Source: Isoperla grammatica
Taxonomy: Eukaryota; Arthropoda; Insecta; Plecoptera; Perlodidae
DNA length: 64,000 bases
Direction of reading: 5' to 3'
NCBI GenBank assembly: GCA_945910005.1
Contig: OX246746.1
Coordinates: 30,995,659 to 31,059,658, forward strand
Of this stretch, positions 1-12,400 are shown piece by piece (the stretch's first letter is position 1; each line of letters starts with the position of its first letter). Both the position numbers and the translations under genes were made by a program. The notes beneath the pieces were generated by a model that was not told where the DNA came from, made no database searches, and worked only from the letters and a program-made list of their open reading frames with translations.

Positions 1-87
1 GGCATCTTAACGACATACACTTAGTTCATCTTCGTCATCCTCTTCATCTGGTTCTGGAGGACGTTGCACCATGCACACATACCTGTA

Positions 88-306
88 CTATGTCTTCCTA
101 TTTTTAGTGCGATTGTTGTCAAACTTGATTAGCATGAATAACCCTTGCTTTAGAGTCTCTTTTGAAATTTGTGCATATGGGGTCATGGGTGTTTCTTCAA
201 GTGGCAACTGGTCATCACCAGAACCACCCTCCTCTTCTGACAAATCCTTCTGTTTCTTCGACTTTGACTTCTTCGATTTAGACGCAACCTTCTTCTTTTT
301 ACCCAT
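88..306 (-). CDS. Unrecognised lysine-rich ORF, possible first exon
   Basis: A 72-codon reading frame starts with MGKKKK, runs through a lysine/serine-rich stretch and an acidic EEEGGSGDD segment, then a more ordinary sequence containing TPYAQISKETLKQG. A basic start followed by an acidic patch occurs in many ciliary and nuclear proteins, but I recognise no family. A donor-like ACAG|GTATGT lies just beyond the stop on the minus strand, and the bases after it also encode an acidic stretch, so this could be the first exon of a minus-strand gene leaving the window to the left. It may equally be a chance ORF. Confidence 0.3.
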   Translation of the reverse strand: MGKKKKVASKSKKSKSKKQKDLSEEEGGSGDDQLPLEETPMTPYAQISKETLKQGLFMLIKFDNNRTKNRKT

Positions 307-349
307 GTTTTTGGTGAGTTTCGTTTCATTGTTTTTTTAGTAACTTCTG

Positions 350-810
350 GTAGTATTCCTCAGTTGTGATAACTTCGGATACATCCATCAACTCCTACAA
401 TTTTTTTGAGTAGTTTTTTGGGCTACAGTTTTAAGGAGAATTTTTTCAAATGATTTGCTAGGGGATTCTTCTTCGATATGGAGTGGTTCTGAAGGCGTAG
501 AAGTAGCCTGAGGAGAGTTGATGGGAGATGGTGTTGATGTGATGGATGTTGATGGAATGGCGTCGAGATTTTCACTTTAACTCCCTATAGTACAATTTAG
601 TTGCATTTCTTACCATTTAACACTTCTCCAATAAAATTTGAAAAAGTGTTGTTTTGGTTTTCGGTCTTCTACTGCTTCATCTTCTTTTTCAAACCCATGG
701 CCACTGCCACCAAAAAGTGCAACTCATAAGTACAGTCTTCTAAATGTTAAGCATTACTGTAATGCAAAAACATTGGTGCCACACTTACCCCAGGAATAAA
801 ATTATGTAGG
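350..810. other. Intergenic, nothing recognised
   Basis: No coding segment or transposon end is visible. The motif TGCCACACTTACCCC near 778-792 recurs around 1229-1243, hinting that 770-1250 is one decayed repeat unit that includes the palindromes at 811-944. Confidence 0.4.
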
Positions 811-944
811 GCAAGTGTGGCACCATTCATGGTGCCACACTTGCCATAAAAAAAACAAAAAAACAAAAAAAATTTAAAACAATTAGCAGTGCAGCTTTTA
901 TTCATGAATAAAAGCTGCACTGCTAATTGTTTTAAATTTTTTTT
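811..944. repeat. Two adjacent palindromes (16-bp arms; perfect 40-bp arms)
   Basis: Positions 811-826 and 829-844 form an inverted repeat of 16-base arms (GCAAGTGTGGCACCAT) with a 2-base centre. Directly after it, 865-904 and 905-944 form a perfect palindrome of two 40-base arms with no spacer, centred on ATTCATGAAT. Such structures are typical of MITE-type repeats, but no target duplication was found. Confidence 0.8.
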
Positions 945-1594
945 TATCTTTAGATACCTTTGACCTTACTGTGAACCAACATCAACAATAACTATAAATA
1001 TTACTGATTCATTCATAGTCTTGGAACAAAACATTAGACAAGTCAAGTCGGGCGAATCGAGTTGGACAAATGAAAAACATTTGCTGATCAATATGCCAAT
1101 AGCTCTTGGAGAAGAGATCGTAGATGAGTATGAACTGAAGATGACAACCTCCATTATATCACTGATCAATATGTGTTTTTTTTTTTTTTTACTCTATAAA
1201 CAAGACAGTTATTGCCGGGTGCTACATTTACCCCGCTGCCACACTTACCCCAATTGACCCTATAGAGTTTTAGCCTTTTGTAAAGAGAGGGTCTTCAGTG
1301 ATCGGTAAATATGTTGTGATGCCCTCAAGTACCAATAGCATTTAAGAGTGATTGGCAGAGTTTGGCAACTGTGTCTGCAACTGTCTCCTTCCCTCTCTTC
1401 CTTGGTCGTCCTCTGTGTCGCCTTCCTAATTTACAGACCAGGGTTATACTGGTAGACTATATCATGGGATGGGATTTGTTCACTGAGCTATTCATTGTAA
1501 CGACCGTTTAAATGTTTGTGGAAGTATTCTTAAAGAGGAAATTTCAAACAACTTCTTGGCTTAGGAATAAGTAAACGGTGACTTTGGAACCGTC

Positions 1595-1857
1595 TAGCAA
1601 CGAAGCACTCAATAAATTCAAAGTTGTTCTGAATCGGCCTTGTTGATTCTGGCATTTGTCCGCAGGTGTTAGCACTGTCCAATCACTGATTAATATGTTT
1701 TGTATTTGAAATATCGATCTTTGATTGGTTATCGCTCACTCGTCGATGGTGTTCGAAGCCTACAGGGTTGGTTTAGTCACTTTCAATTAAAGTCCCCCAC
1801 TGCAAATCAGTTTAGTTACTGAGTGGGTAGACTCTAAATGTGAATTTATTTTATTTT
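1595..1857 (+). repeat. Dispersed repeat, copy A
   Basis: The segment starting TAGCAACGAAGCACTC and ending in a TTTA-rich tail is closely repeated in the same orientation at 42199-42444. Copy A has a slightly longer stretch before the shared AATTAAAGTCCCCC block. A short unit with a simple-sequence 3' end suggests a SINE or a retroelement 3' end; the family is not recognised. Confidence 0.75.
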
Positions 1858-3611
1858 ATTTTTTTTAGTAGCAGTAGTAGTAAGTAGTACCGTAGTAGTA
1901 GTGTATTTATTTACTTAACATTTTACGGAGGTAGTCCCTATTGATTTATAAGGCTTAAAACAGTTGTAACTTGTAATATAGGCTCTGCATATTTTTTCAT
2001 TAATTACCCATGGCAGTGGCCTACTGCTCTTACTTTGATTTTTAGTTAGTTTTTCATTTGTGAGGTGAGGTTACAAATACAATGCCTCCCTTTGAGTTGG
2101 TTTTGAATAGAGAACATCCTTTCTATAAATATGAAGGAAATCCTAATCTGTGTATGTATTTAAATTAGGCAGTATCAGAAAAAGAAATGATCTTCATAGG
2201 AAAACATTTTTGTATAGAGAAAGCCCACGTAGCATGCTGTTAAAAGTGAAAGTACATAGCACATAGAGTGTATAATAGAGAAATGTTGATATGGTTGAAA
2301 TGCCTGAGGTTCTTGTGTGATGGTAGCCACACCAACTAGTGCTTGACCATTTTTCACTAACTTGCGTTACAAGTTACAACACACACATTTTATTTATCAT
2401 ATATTCAAATTTTGTATTATGTCTACTAGGTATGCTACTGGGCTTTGGCAAATGAGTTTATTATCAGGTTACATGTTTAGCCTAGACCTAATGAGCAACA
2501 GCCTGATGAGAACTATCTTGATTGCATGACATGGCTTATCTAGTTTTAAATATGGAACAAGATAGGTGTAATATTGGGTCAGTCAGTGGAATAATATACA
2601 ATTGATTGCTTTTTTGCAATCATGATTGGAAAGTGTTTATTATTATGAAAGTGATGTGTTGGAGGAAGTTGTACAGGCAGTACTTGATTGATAACTACAG
2701 CATACTTTGCAGTACTCCTATTTCCTGCTTTTTATTTAACTGTATCTTAATTTTCATTTCTTGAGTTACCGGTAGGCCCAATGGCCAAAACTTGCATTAT
2801 AATTTAAGACAAAAAATAAACAAAAATATTTAATTTTGTAGACCTATTATATTATTGTTTTAATAAGAAATTAAGATAAATGTATATAAACAAACACTTG
2901 TACCTCATTTTCATCGAAGCAAACCATCATCATGTTCACGGAACCAATGCATACATTTTGCACGAATCTCCATGAAATGTATAAAACGGCTTTTTCTTTG
3001 TCTTATTGAAAATGTTATGTACCGGCATTGGGTTTGAAACCCAATGGTACCGGTGTCCTATCCTAGCTACGCCCATGTTTCCCATCTTGGATAATTTCTT
3101 AAAACCTGTACCTTGGCTGATAGTGTTCTTTAAAATTGTTCTGCAAATATTCTGCCCGTCAAATTGACATTTGAGGCGGTAATCTGAATTATATATGTCC
3201 AAGTTTCCTGGCTCAAATCATGCGCGAATAATCCTCGCTGTTTATGCGCCCCAAATCCATAATGTAATTTAGTTCTTTAAATCATTTGTTCATCACTACA
3301 CCAAAATTATTCTTTAAAAGTGTTGTAGTTGCCTGAACTAGAATCGTTTGATATTTTTAAAATTACCCTAACTTGTGCACATACGTGCCCCATCTCTAAT
3401 TCCAGTGCTCTTACATTTGTACCACACGCCAAACTCTTATTGAGTTATAAAAATTTATAGCAATTTATTTAGAGTTTGACATGTGGAAAGAGTGACTGGT
3501 ATGCTAAGTGTTCTGAGTTTCTATACCACCCAGTTGCTCTTATATTATAGACGTACTGAATACATCCATCCACACAGCTGGAGTGCACCAAACACAAGTG
3601 TAATCTTATGA
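1858..3611. other. AT-rich spacer, no gene seen
   Basis: It holds a short GTA-rich simple repeat near 1868-1903 and a small inverted repeat around 3022-3055 (GGTACCGG-type arms). Reading frames here are short and show no known family. Confidence 0.5.
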
Positions 3612-4346
3612 TTAAGAGGCAGTATCCAGGACGGTTTTAGCGCGAAACACAGTGCTAATCATTGGTCTATCTCCAATCGGACGTCTAACTGACTTAGATT
3701 TAATTGTATTGTTTGACTTACCAAGCCAACTCTTGACACCGACAGTTCCTCGAGACGTGCTTCCACCGGCTACCAAATCCAACTTCTCGTCGATCTCAGC
3801 CATCCTCGCCTTGGCAGCACTCTCAATCATGCTGCGTTCAAGCACAGCAACCTTCACCGTGCTCTCCTCGTCTCTTCTCACACGAGCAACTTCGTTGTCG
3901 ATTTTCTGTCGTTCCCGCAAGTTGTCGATCTTCTGTCGTTCCAGCAAGTTGTCGATCTTCTGTTGTTCGAGGTCTGCTTCGTACTGATGACGAATTCGAT
4001 CAGTCTCCATTTGCTCCCTTGCAAGACGAAGCATTTCCCTTTGAGCCTCTAGCTCTACCTGAAGTCTACGCCGACGAACCGTACTTGCACTGGATCTACG
4101 ACTTACAATAGACCCACCGGATCTTATTGAAAGACTGTCAGACACTAAACCATGTAAAACCTCACTGCTAACATGGTCTGAATTTACTGCTGAAGTAAGC
4201 CTACATGCTTGGTTACCTTCAATCTGTGTCTGTACACTTTTTGCAGATATCCAAGAATCCCCACATGGATACTTTTCAGCTGAAATACCTCTAGTAGATC
4301 GAACAGCCTGATCTGCTAGAGCACTATCCGGTATCTTCTTTTCCAT
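3612..4346 (-). CDS. Coiled-coil ORF, possibly BEL/Pao-like Gag N-terminus
   Basis: An uninterrupted 244-codon frame starts with MEKKIPDS. Its middle has SIRSGGS and SRRSSAS followed by an RRRRLQVELEAQ helix, then charged coiled coil with an imperfectly repeated RQKIDNL(R/L)E unit (three tandem copies), and a basic tail. A serine/arginine patch followed by a Glu/Arg/Gln coiled coil is common at the start of BEL/Pao-type retrotransposon polyproteins, so a detached Gag fragment is my first guess. No protease, reverse transcriptase or LTR is visible around it, and a host coiled-coil gene cannot be excluded. The open frame in AT-rich surroundings argues that it is recent or under selection. Confidence 0.45.
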   Translation of the reverse strand: MEKKIPDSALADQAVRSTRGISAEKYPCGDSWISAKSVQTQIEGNQACRLTSAVNSDHVSSEVLHGLVSDSLSIRSGGSIVSRRSSASTVRRRRLQVELEAQREMLRLAREQMETDRIRHQYEADLEQQKIDNLLERQKIDNLRERQKIDNEVARVRRDEESTVKVAVLERSMIESAAKARMAEIDEKLDLVAGGSTSRGTVGVKSWLGKSNNTIKSKSVRRPIGDRPMISTVFRAKTVLDTAS

Positions 4347-4731
4347 TTTTAAATTAACTACTAAATATCCATAGAACTAGACGATCCGGCCCGGAAGACC
4401 ATTAATGTCGCGCCTTGCGTTGACATATAGCCATATTTAACTACAATAAATACGCTATTATAAATAATGAATCTTTAATAGTTCAAAACTAACACTGCAT
4501 GGACATTTCCAAAACAAATGACTAACAATTTCAACAATAAGCAGTTGCTAGGCAACCATCTGCTCCATCCACCGCCACCTCAGCCTCCCTGTCTCCTTGC
4601 CAAGGTCAGTTGTATTTGAGGGGCCGTGATCACTGTGAATGGATCAGATGCTTGTGGATATGACAACTATTATTGATCAGGTTACATTGGATTTTGGGTT
4701 ACTTAATTATTATGAATTTTCCTCAATGTCA

Positions 4732-5087
4732 CTAATTTTCTGCCAAATCGTCTGCTGCAACTTCTGCTGGGTCCGCCTTTAACTTGTAGCTTATAGCTCG
4801 AAGATAGGTCTCCAGTCGTCCTTCGTCCTCATATGTAATGTAATTGTTTCGTTGTTGTAATTGCTTCGACCTGCTGCTGGTTAGAAAGGTAACGTCGAGA
4901 GACCGGTGGACGAACTTGCCTGTGCCCTCCTTCTATTTGTGCAATTACTTGTTCATTATCACGTTGTTCTTTTTTCAATACTTCTATGAACTTCCAGAGC
5001 GAAGGATGGTGTACTATCATCAGTTTCTGGAACTTACTGTGTCATCCCTCGATATTGTTGTTGGTTCGTTGCTCATAATTTAAAATA
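4732..5087 (-). pseudogene. MULE/FLYWCH-type transposase C-terminal fragment
   Basis: Read on the minus strand, the segment gives RTNNNIEG, an in-frame TGA where this family has Trp, then a frame with VHHPSLWKFIEVLKKEQ. That matches the usual RTNN-x-EGWH...HP-x-(I/L)WKFI signature of MULE-type transposon proteins. The frame continues to about 4860, where a shift moves the typical C-terminus (YLRAISYKL) to another frame that stops at about 4732. Stop plus frameshift mark it as a dead fragment. Confidence 0.7.
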
Positions 5088-5572
5088 ATATTTATAATTT
5101 TAAATAATATTGGCCCCCCAGGAAAATTTCAAAAACAAATACTGAAAACTTCTGAAACCACCTGTAACTAAGCAACTTGCTACGATACATTAAACTTTGA
5201 AAACTGTTGTTGTATTTAGGTAGCTTATTGTTAAGTGCCACATCCACGGTGATTCACTTGACGAAATTTAATGGACCATATTCATGATTGGACCTTATGC
5301 AATGGACCATTTCCCCTGGACCACTTGGAATGGACCATATTTATTGGACCAAAAGTATTGGACGTTATGTCCGCTAACCAGCCCAAGACATGGAGTACTT
5401 CGCTACTCCCCCCTACCCAATAATTAATGTTGGAAACGGGGTCAAGATATATATATATATAAATTAACTATTATAAATACAATATGACTACAGTCACAGC
5501 ATATCGTAGAGGCCTGAATAATCTTATTCGTTTAATGGCAGGAAAACAATAGAATAAACCTCGGACAGATTT

Positions 5573-5641
5573 GACGGTGGCGGGAATTGAACCAGCGACC
5601 AGACGAATTATAGCCTCGTAATGTTACCGCTGACCCACCTA
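5573..5641 (-). repeat. tRNA-derived SINE head
   Basis: On the minus strand the segment reads like a tRNA: GGTGGGTCAGCGGTAAC at the 5' side resembles box A, and GGTTCAATTCC is a good box B, followed by CCGCCACC, which can pair with the 5' end. The anticodon arm is poor, so this is more likely the tRNA-related head of a SINE than a working tRNA gene. Confidence 0.5.
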
Positions 5642-6328
5642 CTGACCCACTTACTGTATACACAGCACACTATACTGAACTGTACATACAGCGGTGACTA
5701 TCCACATTCTACAAGTATGTGTATGATTTTCCGAAAACCATTTTGGCAAATGACGAAGTAGAAGTCAATATTCTGTGAACTCCAATACCGCGAGTGTTGC
5801 TCGCTCAGAAACAGAAATCCTAATTTTACAACTTGTAGATGTCTCGTGCGCCCCGCTGTGAATAGGTCGCCGGGCAGTCGGTCGACCGAATAACGTGGTT
5901 ATTATGTTAGTATCTTGATAGTCGGCGGGCCAGTGTCCACCTGCAACCTCACATCTTCTTTTCTCCACCCCCTTTAGCATTAAAACGATGCCTGTTTTAC
6001 CGGCCTGAAGCCGAGACGAAATTCCCCAGCTAGGATACTGGGTCTTAAACTAGTCTGCTATTGATGTGGTGAAATTGTCTGACAACTATCTTTTGATCAC
6101 ATGTTCTAAACTATGGGATCCTAATCAATGAATTAATTTATCTTTATTGTACAATCTAGAGGGTATTACAGATTTTATTTTATAGTGGTACCCTACTGGT
6201 AGCTTACATTTATTTATATGATAGGGTTATAACATAAAACTAAGACAAGTTTTATTTACATTATATATTTTATTAATACAGTATAATAAAATATTAAAGA
6301 GTACAATATGATAACATTTAATTATGAC
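5642..6328. other. Spacer, no gene seen
   Basis: Only short frames without family resemblance are present. The preceding stretch 5262-5400 has several irregularly spaced TGGACCA words and is probably part of a decayed repeat. Confidence 0.4.
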
Positions 6329-7036
6329 CAGAGCCCTGCTTTTATGGTGATTAAAAAGGCCCAATTTCGTTTTTAAATTCCCATAAAGCGGTGAATAAGC
6401 GGTGACTAACAAAATTACCTATTTTAGAGAGGAAATTGTCTAGTTTTTGCAAAAGCGGTGAAAAAGCGACGATTAAATTGAAAATATAATCACAAATATA
6501 GATAGATAAATAAATATATATATACACAAACACAACGGAGACTGCCCCCCCCCCCCCCCCCCCCCCCGATGACATATGTAACGGTCCGGTCTATGGGTGC
6601 GTCATTGGGGGTAACATTCCACTTGGCCTTCGAGGGGGTGCGTGCGCAATTCAACAAGTCAACAACAGGGGTGGATAAATTACGCGCATTATTACGGTTC
6701 AAGCATAACTCAAAAGGCGCATCCGAAAATCAAAACAATTATTAAATTTTAATGAAAATTTTAATTTATTTTTAATTTAAATTAAATTTCATTTTCGAAC
6801 TAAATTTTTTTTTCAATTTTCTAAAATACTGGCTGAATATAGCTAATAAATCTCGAGTATCGCAGAAATCGTTGAAAATCGCGAATATCTCGAAAAACCG
6901 CCGATTTCGCGAAAATTCGCGAAAATTCTGAGCATATGGCTGTCATCAGGATGAGCCGAAATGTGAACATCTGAAAAAAAATATGACTTTTTCAACAATT
7001 CGCGTTTATCGCGAAAACCATAAACGCAGGGCTCTG
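6329..7036. mobile_element. hAT-type non-autonomous element, 708 bp
   Basis: The termini are inverted repeats (CAGAGCCCTGC then TTTATGGT on the left; the complementary GCAGGGCTCTG on the right). They are flanked by a perfect 8-bp duplication ATTATGAC at 6321-6328 and 7037-7044, the hAT signature. A run of 23 C at 6545-6567 lies inside. A second copy in opposite orientation is at 15055-16782. Confidence 0.88.
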
Positions 7037-7044
7037 ATTATGAC

Positions 7045-8719
7045 ATTACAATAGCATGCACAATGAAGCAAACGTAATACTGTATTGCTATTTTATATAC
7101 AGTACTTATCTATGCCTACGTATATATTCTATACACATGTATATTATATATGTACACTTACGTGATGATGTTTGGTTTTCTGTGTTGAGTCAGTCTTCTT
7201 TCTTGTTTCATTTGTGGGGGCAACCATAACTCAAGAAAATATGAATACTTCAATTTTCAATTGGCCTAGTTGTATTTAGGTCTATGTAAGATTGTAGAGT
7301 AGGTAATGAAAAGTTGTCAAATATCTTCTTTGCTGTGTGGTAAGATGTATGATTAATTACACTTTTAAGAATACCAAATAGTCATAACTCATAACTGTTG
7401 TTTGTACACTTAAAAAAGGTGTCCCCTAGGTCGATAAAGTGTCATTGCCATTCATTGTTTCAACATCAACGTATGCAAATCAAACTGAATCCAGTACAAT
7501 CGAATATTGTTTCCAAGGTGAAATACAAATGTCGAACCTCTGGTAAATAAATTACAAATCTGATTTTAAACTTAAAAGAATCATAGATTTGTACATTTCT
7601 ACATCGCACTGCGTGTATAAGCCTATAACTTTCATATTATACATTCATTAATGGTACACTTGTAGAGATCAATTCCAATGGTTTATTTTGAGTTGTACTT
7701 CTTTCTAGTTAGTTTTTTCCTCGACTGATGCAATTTGCAGAGGTTTTAGTAAACCAAAAAGTGTACCATTCAGAATGAAAGTACCTCTTATAAGTCTGAC
7801 AGTGTAGATTGTCAAAAGTTTATGGGATAGGTGTTTAACAATTTGAGGCTCATCTTGTAGTAAGCCAATAGCTCTCACAGTTGCTGATAATAACTGAAGT
7901 GGAGGTCGTAACCTTTACTCAATATAAATATTAATGTGTAGAGTTCACTTGGGTGAGAAAAGTTAAACAATGCAAGCCATACTGCTTAAAAACATTTACC
8001 TCGAGCTCAATACCAGTGACAAAGCACTGAATGCATCAATCATAGAGACATGTCTGCATTGTGGTGTTATCGAGCATTAAGTTGCCCAAATCACTTCTTT
8101 TTGTAAAAATATGAATTTGTTAATACTTACTTGATAGCATTATTTTTATATATATTTGTTTGTATAGTTCCGATCATTAATATTGTTCGATACTGAGGTA
8201 TTAATGTATTCCTTTGCTTATTATGCCTATTGTATGCATATTATGTACTGTTTTTTGTACAATAGCTAAATACTGAACTCTGCTAAATGTAAAGTAGGAT
8301 TCAACACGTAATAACAGGCCGATACAGTAGTACAATGATATTAATATTATATCTTACACAGTAGGTCTATGATGTACCAGGGTATTGTATACCGAGTGTT
8401 ATGTTGAACACCACTTACACTTGCTTACTTTGAAGTGTAGCTTACATAATGACAAACTAAATGCAGAATCGTTGAATGAGTGCTTACAATTGCAAAAAGT
8501 AATTAAAGTAGCCTAATGCATATACGATAGGAAACTTTGAAGAAGTCTAAACCCCGCCACTAGTTAGCAAACTACTTGCAATCAACATAGGAATGTTCAG
8601 GAAAAATTGACACTGCCAAGCTGTTACTGTATCTTGAAATATTTCCTTCGATATGTATTGCACCGAGCTCTAATCTGTCGTATTGTAGGCCTAGCTTATT
8701 CCAATTGTTTTCTTTTTAG
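7045..8719. other. AT-rich region upstream of the first visible DENND5 exon
   Basis: It is probably the 3' part of the DENND5 intron whose 5' exon was not found in the window. No coding segment or transposon end was recognised. Confidence 0.45.
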
Positions 8720-9496
8720 GTGATAATTTACAGTCAACTCCTCTTGATCGGTCCTACAAGTCTCAAGTTCTTGGACATTACCCCGACAATGTTCCGGGGA
8801 ACCCGTTCGATAAGGATGCCGTTTGCATGGTAAGTGCCGCCACTACTTTATGGACATCGCATTGTCTGTTGCTAGCAGGTCCTAAAGAGTCTCAGAAGTA
8901 GGGTTTACTATTTTCTGATTTGGCACGTCTTATTTCAGCTCTGTTTACCGCACGGGCTGCAGTTCCGAACACAAAAACACTCCATCAATCCTCAGTTTCA
9001 CAGTTTTGTGATCACCCGAGAAGATGGCAGTCGATGTTATGGATTCAGCTTCGTCTTCTACGAGGAGATACGCAACCGTAAAATATGCAGTGCTATGCAG
9101 ACGCTACAGGTACGTACCCAACATAATACTAGTGTGATAGCACATAGCTCCAGCATTTTGTTGTTCTTCATTGATGGAGTGGCAATGAATGCAAGGACGG
9201 TGGTATTGGTGGCAGCAATAGTCCTATGCAACCTCGATCCTGTATATCATGTTTGTTCCCTAGGCCATGCACTTGACAGAGCTCTCTAGTGGCAACCGAC
9301 GTAAGCAGGGAGGTATCGACGGGCATAATACACGATCTCTCCCACGCCACTTCAAACTGTCTGCCCATCACCCCGGAGCTGCATTGAGCTACTATGACAC
9401 AGCCAAGGACTCCCTCTTTGTCACCAAGAGCATTGCACTTGTTTGCCAACTGCCTTACGTGTACTCGGCACACAAGTTTCTCGACGGGATTCACAA
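8720..9496 (+). CDS. DENND5: DENND5 exons 1-3 (visible): uDENN region
   Basis: Exons 8720-8829, 8939-9109 and 9264-9496 encode the upstream DENN module. Diagnostic stretches are [48 protein letters not shown] and [10 protein letters not shown]. The insert in exon 3 (residues about 95-140 of the visible product) differs from vertebrates and is rich in Gly, Arg and His. The first exon begins in phase with one base owed by an upstream exon. Confidence 0.95.
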
Positions 9497-12400
9497 GTGA
9501 GTTACAGTAATAAACCGAAATAAATTTTACTTCTTCATCGGACGAGTACCGTCTTTATTTGTAACCGTGATTTAACTCGTAGATATGCCACTGCCGGGCC
9601 GTTGGTGAACCGGATGTCTTTGGAGAGTTACGTCTACAACCTGTTGTATGAAGTTCCACTGCCGCAGCCCGGACGAAGCATCGGTTTCTCGTGTGTCATA
9701 TCTCACGACACAATGGAAACTGTCGTCTTACAGAGGCCGGGTTCGATCGAGGAACTGCCCCTGTTTGATTTCTCGATGAAGGAACTATTCATGCTGCTGG
9801 GACTCGACTATGTTATTCAGCTGCTTACCTGTGTCCTCTTGGAAAACCAAGTACTTCTAGTCTCGTCAGGTAAAGCTCAAAACTTTCTATCTTGAAATAC
9901 CACAAGCTTTATAAATCTACTAGAATGTTTGCTTCTATTGAAGTGCTTTATTTAAGGGTGGTCAATCTGTCTTCTCAAAATCAATCCGGGTTTTCAAACT
10001 TTGTAGAAATAGCATCCTCACATTGTGAATACATACCTGTAGTATCTTTTGTACAACTCTTTGGGAAGTAAATTTACATGCTTTGTAGTGCCAGGCTATC
10101 AAAAACATGTAAGCCTGTGTTATGTGCTACTATCATCATATTAAAATGAGGTTTGCAGTGTAATTGATAATGGTTTCAGATTATCAGCGATTGATGGTTG
10201 TCGCCGAATGCATCACTGCGTTGTTATTCCCATTCTCGTGGCAACACGTGTACGTCCCAATCTTGCCGGCATCTTTACAACACTTCCTAGACGCGCCTGT
10301 ACCGTTCATTATGGGACTTCACAGCTGTGAATCACACCTGAAGATTGCAAGTGAGGTAAGTACTGTACCTGGTCAAAACCGGTAGCGATCTTCCGGCCAG
10401 GCCTTATTTATGCTTTCCAAATTTATAAGACATTGTAATGTTTCAACACATTTTACATAGTGCAATCAATACTTTCTCCACATGTATTAATTTACTACAC
10501 TGACCTAAATTACACCGCTTAGAAAATATCAATTTATTGCACAACTTTTATTGGGGTAGTCTTTTGCAATGGTAAAGCCATGAAGTTAAATGTATGTCAA
10601 TAGGTTAACGCACCGTGCGCAGGGAAGCATCCGTGCACTAGTTGTTCAATGGGCATGCTGTGGGAGTTTTGCTACTGGATACATTCTAATATTGTGATCC
10701 TACTGTATAATGCTGACATGTGCAGGCCAACCTATGCTATGTTGATATCGACGCCCACACCATTCAGCTACCAGAGGAATTGCCAAGCTTCCCGCAGTGC
10801 CACGAACTAACCGCCGAACTTGTGGAGCTACTGAAGAAACATCGTATGTGTGTGCAACACCTTGACAGGTGCGTACTGGATCTTTTAGTGTTGGATATAG
10901 TGTAAACTGAGCTTGGCTAAATAATACAACTAGTTGTTTAATTGCTAGATCCAGATCCTTCTATTGTGTCGAAGACTTTTTGAAAGAAGATACAAAGATA
11001 ATTCTAAGTTCTCTAATTTTATTCGTGTTATTATTTATCAGATGTAGGTCCTATGTACGTCTGTTTTTTTTTTATTATTATTATTTGACATGTTCAACAC
11101 TGTTTATGAATGTTTTTGTAAAGAGTCAAATGACCACAAATAAAATAAAGAATGTATTACATTTTAAAATGGCAAATTATTATTTTTTTTTTTTTTATTT
11201 TACACTGGTTTTTGGTTGTGATTGTACTGATGGTTTCCAGGAACTTGAACGTGGAGCTGCGGAGGCCTCCTGCTGTACCTCGCAATAATACCCCATCCAG
11301 CTGTACTCTACCCTCCAAGTTCCACACGCCTCGTAGGAAACACTCCTGGTCGCACGATGCAGACTCAGGGGTGACATCAGATGGCACGCCCCAGTCGGAG
11401 ACCTTGCAGAAGCTCGTGGCCATCGTTCGGAGATCAGGTTCGTCTTTCTTAAAGCATCATTTTAGCGGGTAAAGAACAAAACGCGGACAAATTTGGAAAA
11501 AATTGTTTTTTTCTCAGGGGCTCGGATTTTTCTTTTTTGCGGGATAAATTTGAAAAAATAAAACAGATTTTAAAGTGTGTGTATATAATAAATAAGAATA
11601 TATTATTAGACAGTGAAGAACAGAATTAATCTTCCACTTGGGATGTCGGTGGCAACTCTCACTTCTCGCCTTCCTTCTTTTAATGGAGCGGCAAAATTAA
11701 TAATGTGTTGACATTTTGAACGCAGTTTTATTTTATGGCACTTTAGGATTATCTTTCTGGTCACTTCAATGAATGAACTAAGTTCTGTGTTTCAACCAAG
11801 AATATAGCCTAAAGGTTTTTATTAAATAATAATTAATAAGAGACTTACATATGTGACTTGTAGAGACCCTGAATAATGAGCCTGTAGGCCTATTTCATGA
11901 AATACATTATGCAAAGTTTGTCTTGGTTAAAAAATTATTTTTTCCAAAAATCCTGTTTTCCCCTGAAAAAAACTGAAAACCTGGGGAAAAGAGATGGAAA
12001 TTAAAAAATCCTAAGCATGATGTACGGTACGTCATGATGGGAACATATCATGATGGGAATGTGTGTGACAATGGTCGTTGCTTGCAGGGGTCGCTTTGGA
12101 TGAAGACCTAGGTAACGAGAATGCCCGAGAACTCACTGAACACGAACAGTATGCTGAAAATTTGAAGTTCAACAATGCAGTTCGAGAAGTTTTCCTCAAT
12201 CGGTTCGTTCACATCTTCTCGGCGTATGAACATTTTGTCATTCAGCCCAACCAGGTAAATTATTTGTCAACTATTGGCCACCCATAAAATGCTTAATACA
12301 GTGGAACCTCTTTTGTGCGTTTCGCATTTCTACGTTTTTTTTGCGAGGTCCCCGCAAAGCCTTATGGCATTTATAATTTTATATGCATAATTTATTTAGT

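Noticed and set aside
1021..1257. 78-codon plus-strand frame and its minus-strand partner
   Set aside because: No family resemblance and runs through a poly-T tract; lies in a region with repeat-like motifs.
5262..5400. Repeated TGGACCA words suggesting a minisatellite
   Set aside because: Spacing is irregular and no unit could be defined; probably decayed transposon DNA.
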